Positions 50,609 to 64,000 of a stretch of DNA of 64,000 nucleotides are shown one piece after another. This stretch comes from Chrysomallon squamiferum. Its lineage: Eukaryota > Mollusca > Gastropoda > Neomphalida > Peltospiridae. Positions within the stretch are counted from its first letter, which is position 1; every line of letters starts with the position of its first letter. Made by a program: the position numbers and the translations under genes. The stretch is from assembly GCA_012295275.1 (NCBI GenBank), contig CM022670.1, positions 38,594,751 through 38,658,750 of the forward strand. The letters run 5' to 3'. The notes below the pieces were generated by a model that was not told where the DNA came from, did no database searches, and worked only from the letters and a program-made list of their open reading frames with translations.

Positions 50609-53600
50609 ATGAGTTGGTTCAAGCGTGGTAGTGTTCGACAAGAGTCTCGACGGAGCAGTTCTCCGGTAGAACCAGTCTCCAGAGAGCGTCGCGATACTGA
50701 TCCTGACACCCTGTTAGAAGTCTTTTGTAACCACTGGCAACAGGTTTGCAGTGTCATTGAGAAAAACCAAAATGCTGATAACATGGACGACATTGAGACA
50801 GTCATTCACAATTTTGAGCAGATGGTCACATTTCTGGTGCGTGAGGATGGGATTAACGGAATGCCAGGACCAATACTGCATTATATTCTAGAGAAGGATG
50901 TTTTTGAAAAATTCTGTTCATGGGGTTCGAGCAGCAATAAAATGTGTCTTGAAAAACTGAAGTATGAACAGCTTCGTATGTTCGAGCTGGCCATTAACCA
51001 GTCAAAACAGGTACTGCTGATTCATCGGGCAGTTATTCGGGCATTAATGAAACTTCTGGTTACTTGTGCTGATCCTTCAATTGTTCAGTCAAAGGATATC
51101 GAACACAGGACTGTGCTGGTTTTACACCAGATCTGTGTGTGCATTTCACAGGAAACAGTAATTCTGGAGAGTTTCTTTAATGTTGATGGAGATCATGGTC
51201 CAACCAGATTTCTGATCTTTTCTTTGCTTATTCCTTACATACATCGCGAAGGACCAATTGGGCAAAATGCCAGGGATGCCTTATTATTATTGATGGCTCT
51301 TTCTGCAAAGATTCCTCACATTGGAAAGTACATGGCAGAGAATTCAGACTTCTGCCCTGTAAGTTTGTCTGCATTTTAATGTTATTCTAATTCATTTTGA
51401 AGGATCTAACATTATGCTGCTTTGTTATTGTTGTTTTCTAAACAATATAATTTAATTTGATACTTAAGTTCTAAGTAATATCTGTTATTATTTATTAAAA
51501 CTACTTATATGTCAGAGAACATTGAGCTTCTACATCCCAGTTTGTTTCTTTATTTATTTGGTATCATGTTCTTAATGTTGTTTAATATTTAAGATTAGTG
51601 ATTTTATCAATACTCACCAGTTGAACTATTTGTATTTATTTGTTTTCAAAATGCATACAGTTAGTTTTATTGATTAATTTCTTAGCAAATTTTTTTAAAA
51701 TTTATGTAATCAAATATTTACTTTTTTTCTATATTTTTCGTTAGGTTTTGGCTACAGGTTTAAGTGGTCTCTACTCTTCACTACCAAGAAAGATAACACC
51801 AGATAATGATAACTGGTACATGCTGACTGATGAAGACTGTTCTCGGATTCCAGATCTTCATATGTTTTTAAATTCTCTAGATTTTTGCAATGCTGTTGTT
51901 CAGGTATGGGCCAGGATATAATTAGAATATCCAGTTATAATTGATAAAACAGTGGTGCTAATGCATTTTCAGAAATTTTATATTCTGTAATCAATATAAT
52001 TATCGTAAGAGGCAATATTACAGTTTAACTAAAACAATCCTCTATAGATTATATGTATCATAAAGGGTATCAGATTATAGTATATATATGCATTATCAGC
52101 AAACGTATGTATAAAGAATTCATTTTTGCTAAATAGGTTTTGTCATTAACATCATTATAAGTACAAAACAAAGTTTGACATCCAGTAATGATAACATTAA
52201 CATGTTTTTAAATGTTGGTCATAATTGTGTAATACAAAATCTATATAATTTACCATGTTTAATTTATTAATGTTTTACTTCTCTATTTTGTTTATTGTTG
52301 TGGTTTTTCCAGCTTTTAAACTAATAAAAATGTTGCATACATTAATGTTAACTTCAGTATCTGTTTGTCAAATCTGCTAAAGTCTTCTGAAATTTATCTA
52401 TCAGTATTTTGAAAATTTCCCACAATATTTGAATTATTATTTCTACAGATCGCTCATCCTTTGGTGAAGGAGCAGCTGATTACATTTATCTACAATGGTT
52501 TTTTAATTCCTGTTCTAGGACCAGCGTTACATCAGGTATGCATTATTCTCTTTTATTAGCAGCTAATGTGTTTCAAATATATGTCATAACCAAACATATA
52601 AGCTTCACAATAGCCTATAGGATTTCCTTGTTGTTGTAAATTATGCAGATTTCAAAGCTGTTAACTTGTCAGTCATAATAACAATTTTTATTTTTGGATT
52701 CAGGGTAATAAGAGTTTTATTTTCTAACATTCTGTCTCCAATTTAATAGACATTTGAGTTCAAACTACTTTACAAAAAAAAAAAAATATCACTTTAGCAA
52801 TGACTTAAAACCATTTAATGGGTTTGTTATCATTTATATATTTATATCCTCCTTCATTCCAATTAGTGTTGCCTCTTTTGTTTTTGCTTTTTTTTTTTAA
52901 AATTTAAATTTCACACGTTGAATACCAGAATCTTTCTGATCATTGGATATATTGTATAATTTTGTAAAAATAATGACATATTTTTTTATTGCTGTTTATT
53001 TGTTGATTAATAATTCATCATGATTGATAATTTTTCTGTGGCCAGGATATCCCAGGCCTCCCTTTGCCACTACTAGACACTGATCTTTTTGCGGTTAGTA
53101 GATACTGTTAAGTATTTACCTGGGTATGATGTGCTTCTAGTTTTCTGTCATGCATTCTTCTGTGATTTCTTCAACACTGCTTTTAATTTTTAAATTATTA
53201 ATACTGATAGAAAATATAATAATTGCATATATGTATACATATAGTCAAATTTATATGTTGTGGTAGATAGTGGATTCTGGTAAACTTGTAAAAAGTCTGC
53301 CAGTATAGGTTGGATTTGAACATTTTAAATAAAAAAAAAAAAAAAATGTAATACAAAAAATGTTTAACAAAGTTGTCAAAACAAAATTTAACATTCAGTA
53401 AAATACAGTAATGTTATCCTAAGAATAAATGTTATAAATTATATAAAAAAGCAATCAAACAAAAATAAACACCAATTTTAATCTTGCCTGTTTATAATAA
53501 ATATTTCTTCTGTGTTAATACATAATTACAACAAATGTATTGCTTATTGATGAGTTTATTTTTGTCATGCATTGTAAATTTATATAAATGCAATTTTTCT

Positions 53601-56600
53601 CAGATTAATACCATTAGTACTTTGTGTCAGCTATTAACTCTTATAAAAATTCATCATCAGCTGAAAAGAGCCACATTTAAGTAAATTGTTTACTATAAAC
53701 AATAATTTTATGGTAAAATGATTTATAAAAGTAATAAAATTCTATTATAGTTTTATACTCATTTTCTTATTATCTTTCCCCAAAAAAACAACATTTTAAT
53801 GAGGTAATATATACATGATAGACTTCATTTCTCATCTTATAGAATCTGAGTTTGTACCACTTAATAATTGTTAAATCTATCATTTTTATATGCACATGGT
53901 AAAAGTATTTTTGCATGTCTTACTATTGGCAAACTCTTACATTTAGAAACTGACAAACTGTTTGTTGTGAGTTTTATTTACATTATGGAATGAATTTTCA
54001 AGTGTAACTTCATACAGGATTTAGTAGATACTTTAGTTGCTAATATTGTTTAAAATATCATTGGGCTGTGCTTTCTTAGGATGAGAATGGTATTTCCTTG
54101 AGATTATTTTTAAATTATATTTTGAAAAGAAGAATATAAAATTACTCTTTTTGGAGCTAACTAAATTCATGCATGTGTTTATCTTCTTTTCTTTAAATTT
54201 TATATTTAAATATCAGTATATATAGTTATAACAGTAATAGTATAGTAACATTTGTTTTTTAAAAACATGAAGGAATGAGGAATTGTAATATTTTAAACAT
54301 CTCCACCACTCTCTACCACATATATTTAATCTGAATTTTTGTGAAAGTTAACTATAATTTTTAAATATATTAATCTATAGTATATCATACTAAAATGAAA
54401 GGAAATAATATATTTATACTAATACTATTGATTAATTTGTCATTAATCAAATGCATGAAACAGACAAACTAATATGAACTAGTTTTATCATTAAAATTAA
54501 TCTTGACTTCATTATCTTATATGTATTCAATAAAACCTTCAAAATAATATTTCTTTTTCCCACCAAAAAAGCCCAACCCAGATTTTAATAAGACATTTGT
54601 AATTGTTTATTTAATAAAACATGAAATTATATTTGTAGGATACATTTTCATAACTTCCAAAATATTAAAAAATAAATTATAATATATATATTTCAGATTA
54701 AATATTAGTTTAAATAGTTATAGTTCATGCTTTCCTTATAGACTTGTTTGAAATATGTGGTGGTCGATTATTGCTCTGTTTCAAATGATAAAATTTTAAT
54801 GATTACCTTGAGATGGCCAGTATTATTGGTTTAGTAAAACAGTGTGCAAGTGACTGTTAGATAAAATAGTGTTCCAAGGACATTAAATTTACAGTGTCAT
54901 TCCTTTCTTGAGTGTTCTGTTTATACTTCAAGCATTATTTTGTTTAAACACACATTATGAAGTTATTTAAGCAGTTACAAAATTTATAATCAGTCTTGTG
55001 GACATTCTTATTTTGCATTAAAGTTGTAATAAAATTATTTGACTAGAAACTGGTTCAGAAGGATATTTTCAGTGAAATGCTTATTAGTATCATATATTCA
55101 GTAACGATATCTATCAGAATGTTGTTAATAATACAACAGTTATTGTCACACATATATAGAGAATGAAGTATTTTAAAACAAAGTTTTGGGTTGACACTGT
55201 TATGGAAAAATGTAAGTATATTTTAGTATGTAATTGCAGGTGAAAATATATTTCTAAACCAATGTCATTACCCTGTTTATAATCGTATTTTTTAAATAAA
55301 TATTTTGTATTTTAATTGAGATGAAGATATCCAGCTGGTAGTTACATCATATAATATAAATCTTGTACTTCTTAAAAAATAATGCTAGTAGAATGCTGTA
55401 ACATAATCAAGAGCTTTGTATTTGTTCTGAGTGAATGGGTATTGGTGTTTATGCTTGCCAGTAAAGAGTGTTGTTGAAACCTACACATTTAATTTAATTT
55501 AATTTAATTTAAAGCTTTGCCTGCAGATTATGAAAATTCAGATTTGTTTGTTTTCTGCATATATTTGACATTTTAAGATATTTTTATATTGTTGGATGTC
55601 AATAAATAATACAAGTAGTAGAGTAAATTAGATATAAATTTGTTATTTACCTTGTCTGTGTTCTTTTGTTGTCACTAAATTGACTAAGTTAACATGTTAT
55701 GTAGTTACAGGAATGGTTGTTTTCATGTGGATTTTTTTTTTAACTGTGTATGCATGCATTCATTGTATGCATCTCTATTTATTTTCATCATATTTAAATA
55801 TATATTCATTTCTTTGTTATCTGTTATTATATTACGGGTCCTAAAAATATGGTTTATTAATTAAGATTTATAATATTCTTATTTGTAAATAAAAAATTGT
55901 TATATCTACATCAGGACACTAAATGTAAATTAAACTGTCTACATAGAGAACATTCTTACATGTGTATGAAAGAATAATATTGCAAACAATTATCTGTTGT
56001 GTTGATTTTAAAATACAGATTAAAACTCAGTTCAGAAAATTGTAGGGAATAGAGGAATTCTGTATATTTATATAAGAGTGACTGATACTTTTTAATATGA
56101 TTATTACTATTATTATTTTTTTTATTTTTTTTTTTTTTTTTAGTTTTTTTGTAAAATAATGTTTGAACAGAAAAATGTAATAAGATTATTTTACACAGAA
56201 CTCCAGAGAAGAAGTGATGACAGCTACAGCATACTTGGACCTCTTTTTACGACATATCACAGAACCTGTTCTCATCAAAGCTGTGCTTAAATTCATCTTA
56301 ACAGAAAAATACGATGAAATAGTCATCTTGGATTCACTGGTAACACGTATCAACTCCAGTTCTAAGGTAAAATAGAACATAAGTTACTGAATATGTATTT
56401 TGAAATAAGATATTGTAAATTACAAAACTTGATTAAAAAATAAATATGTACACAGATCATTTGACATTTAAAATATTTCATAATCATGCTTTCATTTTTG
56501 CAGCTGAGTCCTAAATAACAAGTTAAAAAATCACCTCTGTTAGCAAATAGAAAGTTCACTGTACAAAAATTCATTAACAGATGTTTCTGTAACTAAGTTG

Positions 56601-57293
56601 TTACTAACAAAGAAAAATTTAATCACATTTTTGTTTCAGTTGTCATTGATATCGCTGTCACTTTTTAATACCCTGATCAGTTTGAACTGTGAAGATGTCA
56701 TGTTCCAGCTTGTATTCAAGTGAGAGTTTATATTTTACTGTAGATAAGTTTTTTAATACACGACATGTATCTGACTGCACACAGACCTATTGTATATGCA
56801 GAGAAGAAGAAAATATTTGTGTTTATCTGTTTCATCCAGAAAACCTCCTGGCATATGCACATGCATGCACATATACATACATACACACACACCAAAAGAC
56901 AAAATATTTACAGTTCAAAAAAGAAGTTTCTTTTTATATGTTTTTGTTAAAATTGATGCAGGTTTTGAAATTCTTTTATTATGAATTAATTTCATTTTTA
57001 ATTCATTTTCAATCATCTGTCATTTAATGTACACTTGTTTCTTTCAGATACTTGATTCCTTGCACACATGTCATGGTCAGTCAGCGAAGGTCGGTAAAAG
57101 ACCTTGACCTTTACAGTAAAAGCGCAGAGAAATTTTTATCCCTGCGTCCAGCTTGCTGCATGTTCAACAGCATGGATAGTCCCAAGAGCAACACTCTTGA
57201 ATCCATTTCCAGGTATACTACACCTGTCAAATAATAACGAAAGAAAATATGTTGTAGAAAAAGGCATGCGCTATATATTCTTACATAAAGCTG

Positions 57294-57328
<35 letters not shown>

Positions 57329-60300
57329 TGCTATGAAAAATATTCTTGTCTTTTTTAAAATTTTATCTTCAGTATAAAATTTTACACAAAGATTTGAAAT
57401 TTCACACAATTTATCAATATTAAATGTTATTTTCACATCACATATTTAATTCAGCAGCATTAAAATGGTCATGGTTTAATCACTGTTCAGTTTACAACAA
57501 TTTCTTTTCTGAAAAAAACAACAGCTTTAAGTTTGGTTCCGTTTTACTGTGCACATATGTCATTCTTGTCTGCACAATGATAGACACCAGAACTTAATTT
57601 TGCATGTGACCTTTTGTTGATGTGTTTGATATTCCTATGCATGTATACGTGTATATATTTTTACTATAAGCTCCACATAAATTAATTGACACAGCATGAA
57701 ATTATATTCTCTTACTAAGTCAAAATAATGTACAACTTTTATTGATTGTTTTTGTAGTTTTTTTTCAATGTTTCTTTCCATTCTCTCTGTCAGTATATGT
57801 ACGGTTTTGGGTTTGCTCTTTCTGTGACTTTCTTGTGCACTTGTTTTGTCCGTAGACCTAGTCCTGGTAGCAGAGGTAGTGCTTCATCACCAAACACCAG
57901 CTCTAACAATGTTGCTATAACGTCCGGAAAAAGTCTGGGCAATTTCTTTAAAAAAAGAAACAGGGTTCGGCGCAGCAATACTATCGCTGGTACTCAGTTG
58001 TAAGTTGCTTTGTTAATTTTTTTTTGTTATTCTGAATGTACTGCAATTGCTGTACAGAGCTGGGTAATGTCTGAATTTTCAGCTGACCCAGTTAACACTG
58101 CATTAAAAATAATATTTATGTAATCGTGTTAAATGCACTGGGGTGCGGTTATCTAACCTCACTGAGCAATTTACAAAATATTCAAACTGCTTGTAGCCTT
58201 TCAAGTAATTTGCAGAAACTAATCTTCTCTTTTCTCTTCAGTTTATTTTAAAAGTATGTTTATCTACATTATTTTTGTTTGACAATTTGTTTTCTGTTTT
58301 AGCATCTTTTGAAATAAATATTATTTATATATTTAAGAGAATGTTTATCTAATGAAAATATTTATGTGTAATTTTATACATTGCTTTGGGTTTCTAATTT
58401 TCTGTCATGAACAATTTTTTTCATAATTATGACTGAAGAAATTTGATATGGAAGAAAGTCAATAATGTTCATTAGTGAGCTACTTCTGAAACATCTGCTT
58501 TAGTATGTACTACAAATACGTTACAGGTCAAACATATGCTTCTACATTTTATGTATTTCTATGCATTTAGTCTTTAAAGATTATTTATATTTATTTTTAA
58601 ACAATTTCAGAACATCAATTCCAGAATTGAACAAAAGTCAGTCACAAACACCAGATTATGTGGATTGTTTTGAAACAAACTACATAAACTATCTCCATGA
58701 TGCTAGGGAATCTCTTGTTCAGTGTGCTACTGCTTGCTCACACTGGTCTTCTCCATATAATGGAGAAGTACCTGCTCCAGACATTTTCATGGAGCCTGTT
58801 GTAACTGTGAGCAAAACTAAAAAGGAGGGAACCCATTCCGATAGCATTTCAACAGAAGAATGTGAAAAAAAAAATGAAATAAAATCTGGTGCTGAAAACA
58901 AAGAATCCACTAGTGCCTCTAACCTAAAACTGATATCACATGGTAACACCATTCTCTCTGAATCAGCCATTGATGTTTCTGTAAGTCAGGAAAAAGAAAA
59001 TTCTTTGCGGAGTGAAATATGTTTGCCTGCTGATTCCAAAAAAACTCAAAACAACAAACAGGTTTCAAGAAATCTGTTTCAAGACAGTTTCGATAAGTGC
59101 AATAATTTACTCACTGTAAATAACTCAAGTTCTTGCCCGGATCTTTCAAAACTTTATAAGAGTCTGAGTGATGTTGATTCGTTTTTAGAATATTTAGACA
59201 ATTTAAAAGACTCTGGTTCATCGCAGAAATCGTCATCAGAGTCCATTGAAGACATTCTTCAGTTCCTGGATTCACTGGAGACCGGAACAAACACTTCGCT
59301 ATATGCAGCGTCATCCGACAACAGTACTGACGACATTTCCCATTACAGTGAACCATCTTCAATTGGTGCTGATCAGAGCAGCTGCTCTTCAATCCAGCTC
59401 ACCACTGAATTCACTCACATCACACGACCTGCCAGCACAAGCACTCCGTCTTTCCTGCCTCTGAAAAGTTTTAAGGATATTTCCAGCTACGTGAACATCA
59501 CAATGAGCGGTCTGGATCAGCAGACAACAGCTAGCAAACTGCTCCAGGACCTGCCCCAGAGACATCTCAGTATGAGCATTCTGTCCTCCAGCCCTTCAGA
59601 CAACATGTTACCCTCGCCCAGCTGGCATCCCGATGATGTTCCACTCAGTCTGACTAGTCCTGCTGTCCAAGCTGCAAATCGCAGTTTCACTCCAAGGTAT
59701 CCAGACAGTCCACCAAACATAGGTAATTTATATTTTTGTACATTCAGTTCTGTTTTAAATAGATAACGATATTAATTTCATCTATAAGACTGCATTTAAA
59801 ATTCCCACCATTTTGTTTCTTTAAATAAGTTTAATTTACTATTTTAGGTCCATTCTTGACTGCAGTGTTTTCAAAACTGGAGAGCATGATGCAGAATTCT
59901 CTCTACATGAATTTGCTACTGACAGGAATAGTAGCTCGTCTTGCTTCTTACCCACAACCACTACTCAGATCTTTCTTGTTAAACTACAATCTTGTCTTCC
60001 AGCCCACAGTAAAGTCCTTGGTCCAGGTAAGCATGTATATAAATAACCTGTTGTCATTTTCATGTGTTAAACTAAATAAAGTGCCTTTCACTAACCATTT
60101 TAAATATTTTAACTTATAATCAGGAATTAAAAAATCTGTCCTTATTTCACTAAAGTTTACAATTTTATTTTATTTGTTTCCATATTTCTGTTGACCAGTA
60201 ATTCCATTTTACATATGTGCTGACAATAATAGAGGATTTTTAAAAATTATTTTCCATCTTCATATTAGTTTTATAGAATTTAAATCTAGATATATTCACT

Positions 60301-61210
60301 TACCACAGACTTGAACAGCTATTTTTATTTCTGGTTTCCATAAGCTGGTCACAAAATCTTGACATGTTTATTAAGATCTTTCATTTTTATCTGTTTATGG
60401 ATACAAATTTTACTGATTTGTTTTTTTGTTTTACTTGATTCTTTTTAAGGTACTCTCGTCAGTTCGTCAGAAATTAGACATCTATTCAAAACAGGTTAAA
60501 CGGTTCGACTGGCTGGTGATTTTAGCACGGAGGAATCTGATAATGAAAGACTTACAAGAAATGAGTCCTACATCATCAGACAGGACAATGTATATTTCAT
60601 CACCTTATGGGTCACCCATGACCAGACCTGGCAAGTCATCCCCAATGTTAGACTTGAAAGGTTTGATTTCATGTTGACAGTGTGTTTCTTACATACCTCT
60701 CGATTTTCTCTTCATCATATATTGTGTTCAACAATTTGCATCTCATACTGATGTTTGTTGTTGATTTCTGTCACACTAATTTTTAACTACTACTGCTCAG
60801 TAAATGAACTTTTTAATGTAAATGTTTTTAATTCTCTTCTTCAGCTTGTTAGTATTCTTAATGTCAGAAGGAAATGTTTAATATTAATTATAAAATTAAT
60901 GAAAATTTGTTTAATTTTGACAGAAAAACAACGGTCCACTTTATCAGATTTGTTCTTCAGAAGATCACCTTCCAGTCAGAAAAAAGGCCTCAAACCTGCC
61001 CAGTTGCAGAGAATACCAGTCCAGGGTGGAATGGGATATCGATTCATAAATCGCAATGAAGATGAAATTCAAGAGAGACCTGAGGAGTCACTGAAAACAT
61101 GGAATGCAGTTTATTGTGCAGTGGTCCTGGAAGAATTCCTGAAGGAGTTAGCTGCTCTTGCACAGGAGCATGCAGTGCTAGGAGTTGATGAAGGGTATAA
61201 CAGCAGCTAA
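50609..61210 (+). CDS. FHIP1: FHIP1 (FAM160A-type) subunit of the FTS-Hook-FHIP complex
   Basis: Exons 50609-51358, 51745-51903, 52449-52535, 53046-53093 (optional), 56199-56366, 56640-56719, 57048-57212, 57856-57999, 58611-59722, 59848-60026, 60450-60660, 60924-61210; phases agree; 1129 residues, near vertebrate FHIP1A/B length. FHIP proteins join Hook and FTS (AKTIP) to link early endosomes, through Rab5 for FHIP1B, to dynein. The conserved N-terminal helical region covers about residues 1-450 (start MSWFKRG; then FCNHWQQV, GMPGPILHYILE, NGFLIPVLGPALHQ, TATAYLDLFLR, CEDVMFQLV, YLIPCTHVMVSQR). A Ser-rich, probably disordered linker is encoded mostly by the 1112-nt exon. The conserved C-terminal part follows (LLTGIVARLASYPQPLLRSF, LEEFLKELAALAQEHA). 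The stop used here is TAA at 61208; an alternative last exon is listed separately. Paralogue assignment (A or B) is not possible, as most invertebrates have one. Confidence 0.93.
53046..53093 (+). other. Candidate 48-nt cassette exon of FHIP1
   Basis: Acceptor CTGTGGCCAG, 48 nt encoding DIPGLPLPLLDTDLFA, then donor GTTAGT. Phase 0 at both ends between GPALHQ and NSREEVMTATAYL. In vertebrate FHIP1 as I recall it, the flanking segments join directly, so this peptide would be an insertion. The open proline- and leucine-rich sequence and good acceptor support a real exon; the donor is moderate. Confidence 0.5.
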
Positions 61211-62416
61211 TTGCATCCTTAGCTTAATAGTTGGCTGTAAGTCTGTCTTCCTTGTGCATCTTGGTGTCAGAGATTTCATTTAGCATTTTTCTGGCCGTTC
61301 TCTGTTTCAGAGATTAAAATATTTAAACGATTCTTACGAGTAAAAGATTCTAGGTAACAGATTATACCATATGCTTTAATGTGGTTTGATATTGCTTGGC
61401 ATTTTCAAATTTATTTTTTATTTTATAGAAGAATATAATAATACTTAATCAGAATTAACAATATAAATACATCCACATATGCCTTCAGTGAACACTATAC
61501 TTCTTGTATATTAATAAAATGCTGCTCCCACAACTTTTTCTTTTTAAACTTCATTTAGTGATTTATCAAGACTTACACAAATTTTTGGTTTATGTTACAG
61601 AAAGGTGGTAATATAACATTTATTTTCTACTTCAGTTTTGTAAATCAATATCCCCTCCTTCATGTCCTCAAAACCCATTCTTTCTATGTGTTTTATTTTT
61701 TTAAATTTCACTCAAATTTTTGCTTATCAGATGCTATTTTAAATCTGCTCTTTTATTTTTTGTTTGCATGTTTTTGTATTTTAAATGAATTAATTTACTT
61801 GACATTAAAAGAAGAAAAAACCACTTCTGTAACAAATATTTTTTAGATTGTTACTCTAATGAAAAGAACAAAATATATAATTTAATTTTCATTTAATTTT
61901 GTATTAGTGACCAGTCTGAAAAAAAGATGATTAAAGATTGTTATCAACATGTTAATAGAATTAAATAATTATTTACTGTGTATCTTTGTCATGTTTATTA
62001 TTATCTGTTTGAAATACTTTGAAATTGATTTTATAAATTAATTTGTCTAATACTATTAGTTTTCAGATTTAACTTTTGAAAGCAAATCAAAAATAAATTG
62101 AATTAATGAACATTAAAACTGGTGTAGACAATATTCGACAAAAAAGTACCTTTTAATTATTTAATTTAGATTTAATATAGGTATCCAGTAATACATTATA
62201 TATGGTCATTAATTATATTAATTCATTAAAAAATATAACAAATTGATAAATGTTAATTAATAATAATAATATATATTTTTTTAACTAATGCAATAAATAT
62301 ATTTTTATGTCTTGATCAAATCTTGATGTATATTTCTAGATCTTGTTAATTTTATTTTTTTAATTTAATTTTTTTTTTTTTTTTTTTTTTTTTCAGGGCT
62401 CTGACTTGAAAATAAA
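61195..62416 (+). other. Candidate alternative last intron and exon of FHIP1
   Basis: A GTATAA donor after GATGAAGG (61194) can join to an acceptor after a very long T tract (ending 62396). The joined frame reads DEGALT and stops at TGA 62407-62409. AATAAA follows at 62411-62416. The unspliced form reads DEGYNSS and stops at 61210. The two C-termini differ by a few residues only. Confidence 0.35.
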
Positions 62417-64000
62417 GACCTGTTTGCACATGAAGTGATGAAAATTATCATTTTAAAAAGAAACAAAGAAGAAGACATTTAATACCTGTTTTGATCATTT
62501 ACTGTTTTTATCATATGAAATTTTACTTCATGATCTCAGTTTTATGTTTTTATTTTACTAAGTTAATGTTTGTTTTTGGTAAAGTTTGAGTCCAACTGAT
62601 GTTCTGAGAATTTTATGAAGATTTTTTTTTAATCATAAAATTTGCTAAATTAATGTAAGCCTCCCCTACAAAAAAAAAATAAATTTTTTTTTTAAAAAAA
62701 ATGGGGGATTATCTCAAATAGCAGTGTACAGTTTGGTGAGGTTAGTACACTGAACACAAAGATAAGTAAAGATTAATAATATATATAAAGAAATACTTTT
62801 AAATTTTAATTAATCAAGGAGATTGATAAAATTATTAGAAAATTAACTGGACAGTTTATAAATATCTGTATATTTTTGGCCTTATGTGAAGTTTGTTTTA
62901 TTAGAAAAGAAAGTTAACATAGTCCAAATTTAAGAATTTATTAACTATATATTGATATGAAAGAAAAGAATTCAGGGCATCATGTTCTTTTAGAAAACAT
63001 GGATAAACTGTAGATGCCAGTTTTTGTGCTTAAATAGACATGTTTTTTTCCTCTTACGGACTCAAACTTCATTATAATTTACAAAATAACAAAATACCCT
63101 TCTTATTTGTCGATTTGAAACATTTAACAGATAAAGAAACAAATTTTATAGAGTCATTTACATAATTCTAAATAGTCAAGTTTTAAAAAAATGTGGGTTT
63201 TTAAATACTTTTTTTTATAGTTGGTAGTGAGACAAGCTTATATATATTTTTTTTTTCCTTAGGCTATTTGGGTTGAAGGATTTTCAGTAATTTTAATATC
63301 TAATTTATATATAATCATTTGGTAGAGGGAAATCCAGTAATTTTTTATTAGTTTTATATGTTCATTTAGAACAGAGATCTTGAAAATATATAACCAAGTA
63401 AGTGACAAAACCATCTCAAAAAAATATTGATTGATAATAAAAAATATATATTTTTTAAATGTTTTACTACAGAAACATACAAATATTTTAAACAGCTTAA
63501 TAAATTGAATTTAGAAAAGATAGGCGGCTTCTGTGGGAAAAAAAGATTTTTTAAAACTATTTAATGCTTGGTCACATTCATTTTTTCATTTTTTCATAGG
63601 TCACATTATTTACAGATTGTCCTTTTTCATTACCTTAGATTACATTTTTAGATACAAGTTCTTTTTATCTGAATTTATTAGATTGATGTATGAAGGACTT
63701 ACAATCAGTGCATAGCAACTCACTAAATATATATATATATATATTTTTTTTTTTTAAATTGTTGAAATATTCAATTCAGTTCAATACACGTCTTAGTTTT
63801 ATTGGCTGGTGACAGTATTTGTATTTTTTCATAATGATAGTGATAGATCTTATCATCATGTCACAGTAAGATTCAAACTTGATTCTCAGCCCTTCATACA
63901 TCTAGATAATATTTTTTTTAAGTGTTTTGTAACGGTTTTAAATTTACCCATGTTATTTTGTAGCAGTACTTAATATTTTTAAATAGTCAAATTTTTTAAA
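61211..64000. other. FHIP1 3' region and gene-free right edge
   Basis: AT-rich, with AATAAA at 61513-61518 and at 62411. T and A homopolymers lie near 62370-62393 and 62670-62700, and TA runs near 63728. Short unrecognised open frames only. No further gene seen up to the window end. Confidence 0.65.

Noticed and set aside
1-64000. tRNA, rRNA, CRISPR or prokaryotic-type systems
   Set aside because: No tRNA T-loop/B-box string in a suitable context, no regular spacer array and no bacterial gene structure were seen by eye. A tRNAscan-SE and Infernal run would settle it.

Overview
The window looks like nuclear DNA from an invertebrate, most likely a mollusc (lophotrochozoan). It is strongly AT-rich, has GT-AG introns of about 0.1-3 kb and many microsatellites. 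The genes are animal families whose exon translations resemble their vertebrate counterparts. The species cannot be fixed from sequence alone. No rRNA, tRNA, CRISPR array or bacterial-style operon was seen. All exon models below were built by hand from splice sites, reading phase and family resemblance, without transcripts.

Layout, left to right. (1) 1-1.4 kb: microsatellites, a weak plus-strand candidate 3' gene end, and an exon-like patch on the minus strand. (2) 3.0-6.8 kb, plus: a small secreted protein with two chitin-binding (peritrophin-A/CBM14) domains, a TATA box and a candidate DR1 nuclear-receptor site. (3) 6.8-10.8 kb: A-rich gap between convergent genes. (4) 10.8-23.9 kb, minus: a mucolipin (TRPML) lysosomal cation channel in 14 coding exons. 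It carries a pogo/Tigger-like MITE close to one splice acceptor, a possible 33-nt microexon and a 34-bp minisatellite. (5) 27.2-31.8 kb, minus: PIGB, the GPI third mannosyltransferase, with an unusual hydrophilic insert of about 140 residues. (6) 34.9-37.6 kb, minus: a cytosolic EndoU endoribonuclease with the full catalytic set. (7) 37.9-43.7 kb, plus: ethanolaminephosphotransferase 1 (EPT1/SELENOI), divergent from EndoU across only 333 bp. Its reading frame stops with TAA exactly where vertebrate SELENOI has selenocysteine. (8) 43.7-50.5 kb: gene-poor AT-rich DNA. (9) 50.6-61.2 kb (or 62.4 kb), plus: an FHIP1 (FAM160A) subunit of the FTS-Hook-FHIP dynein adaptor, with a possible 48-nt cassette exon and two alternative C-termini.

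The genes are not an operon. Several act in the endomembrane system: PIGB and EPT1 both serve GPI-anchor and ethanolamine-lipid chemistry in the ER, while mucolipin and FHIP1 act on endolysosomes. This may be chance. I found no clear new biological system. The most interesting points are the selenocysteine-to-stop state of EPT1, the PIGB insert, the candidate microexons in mucolipin and FHIP1, and the MITE beside a splice site.
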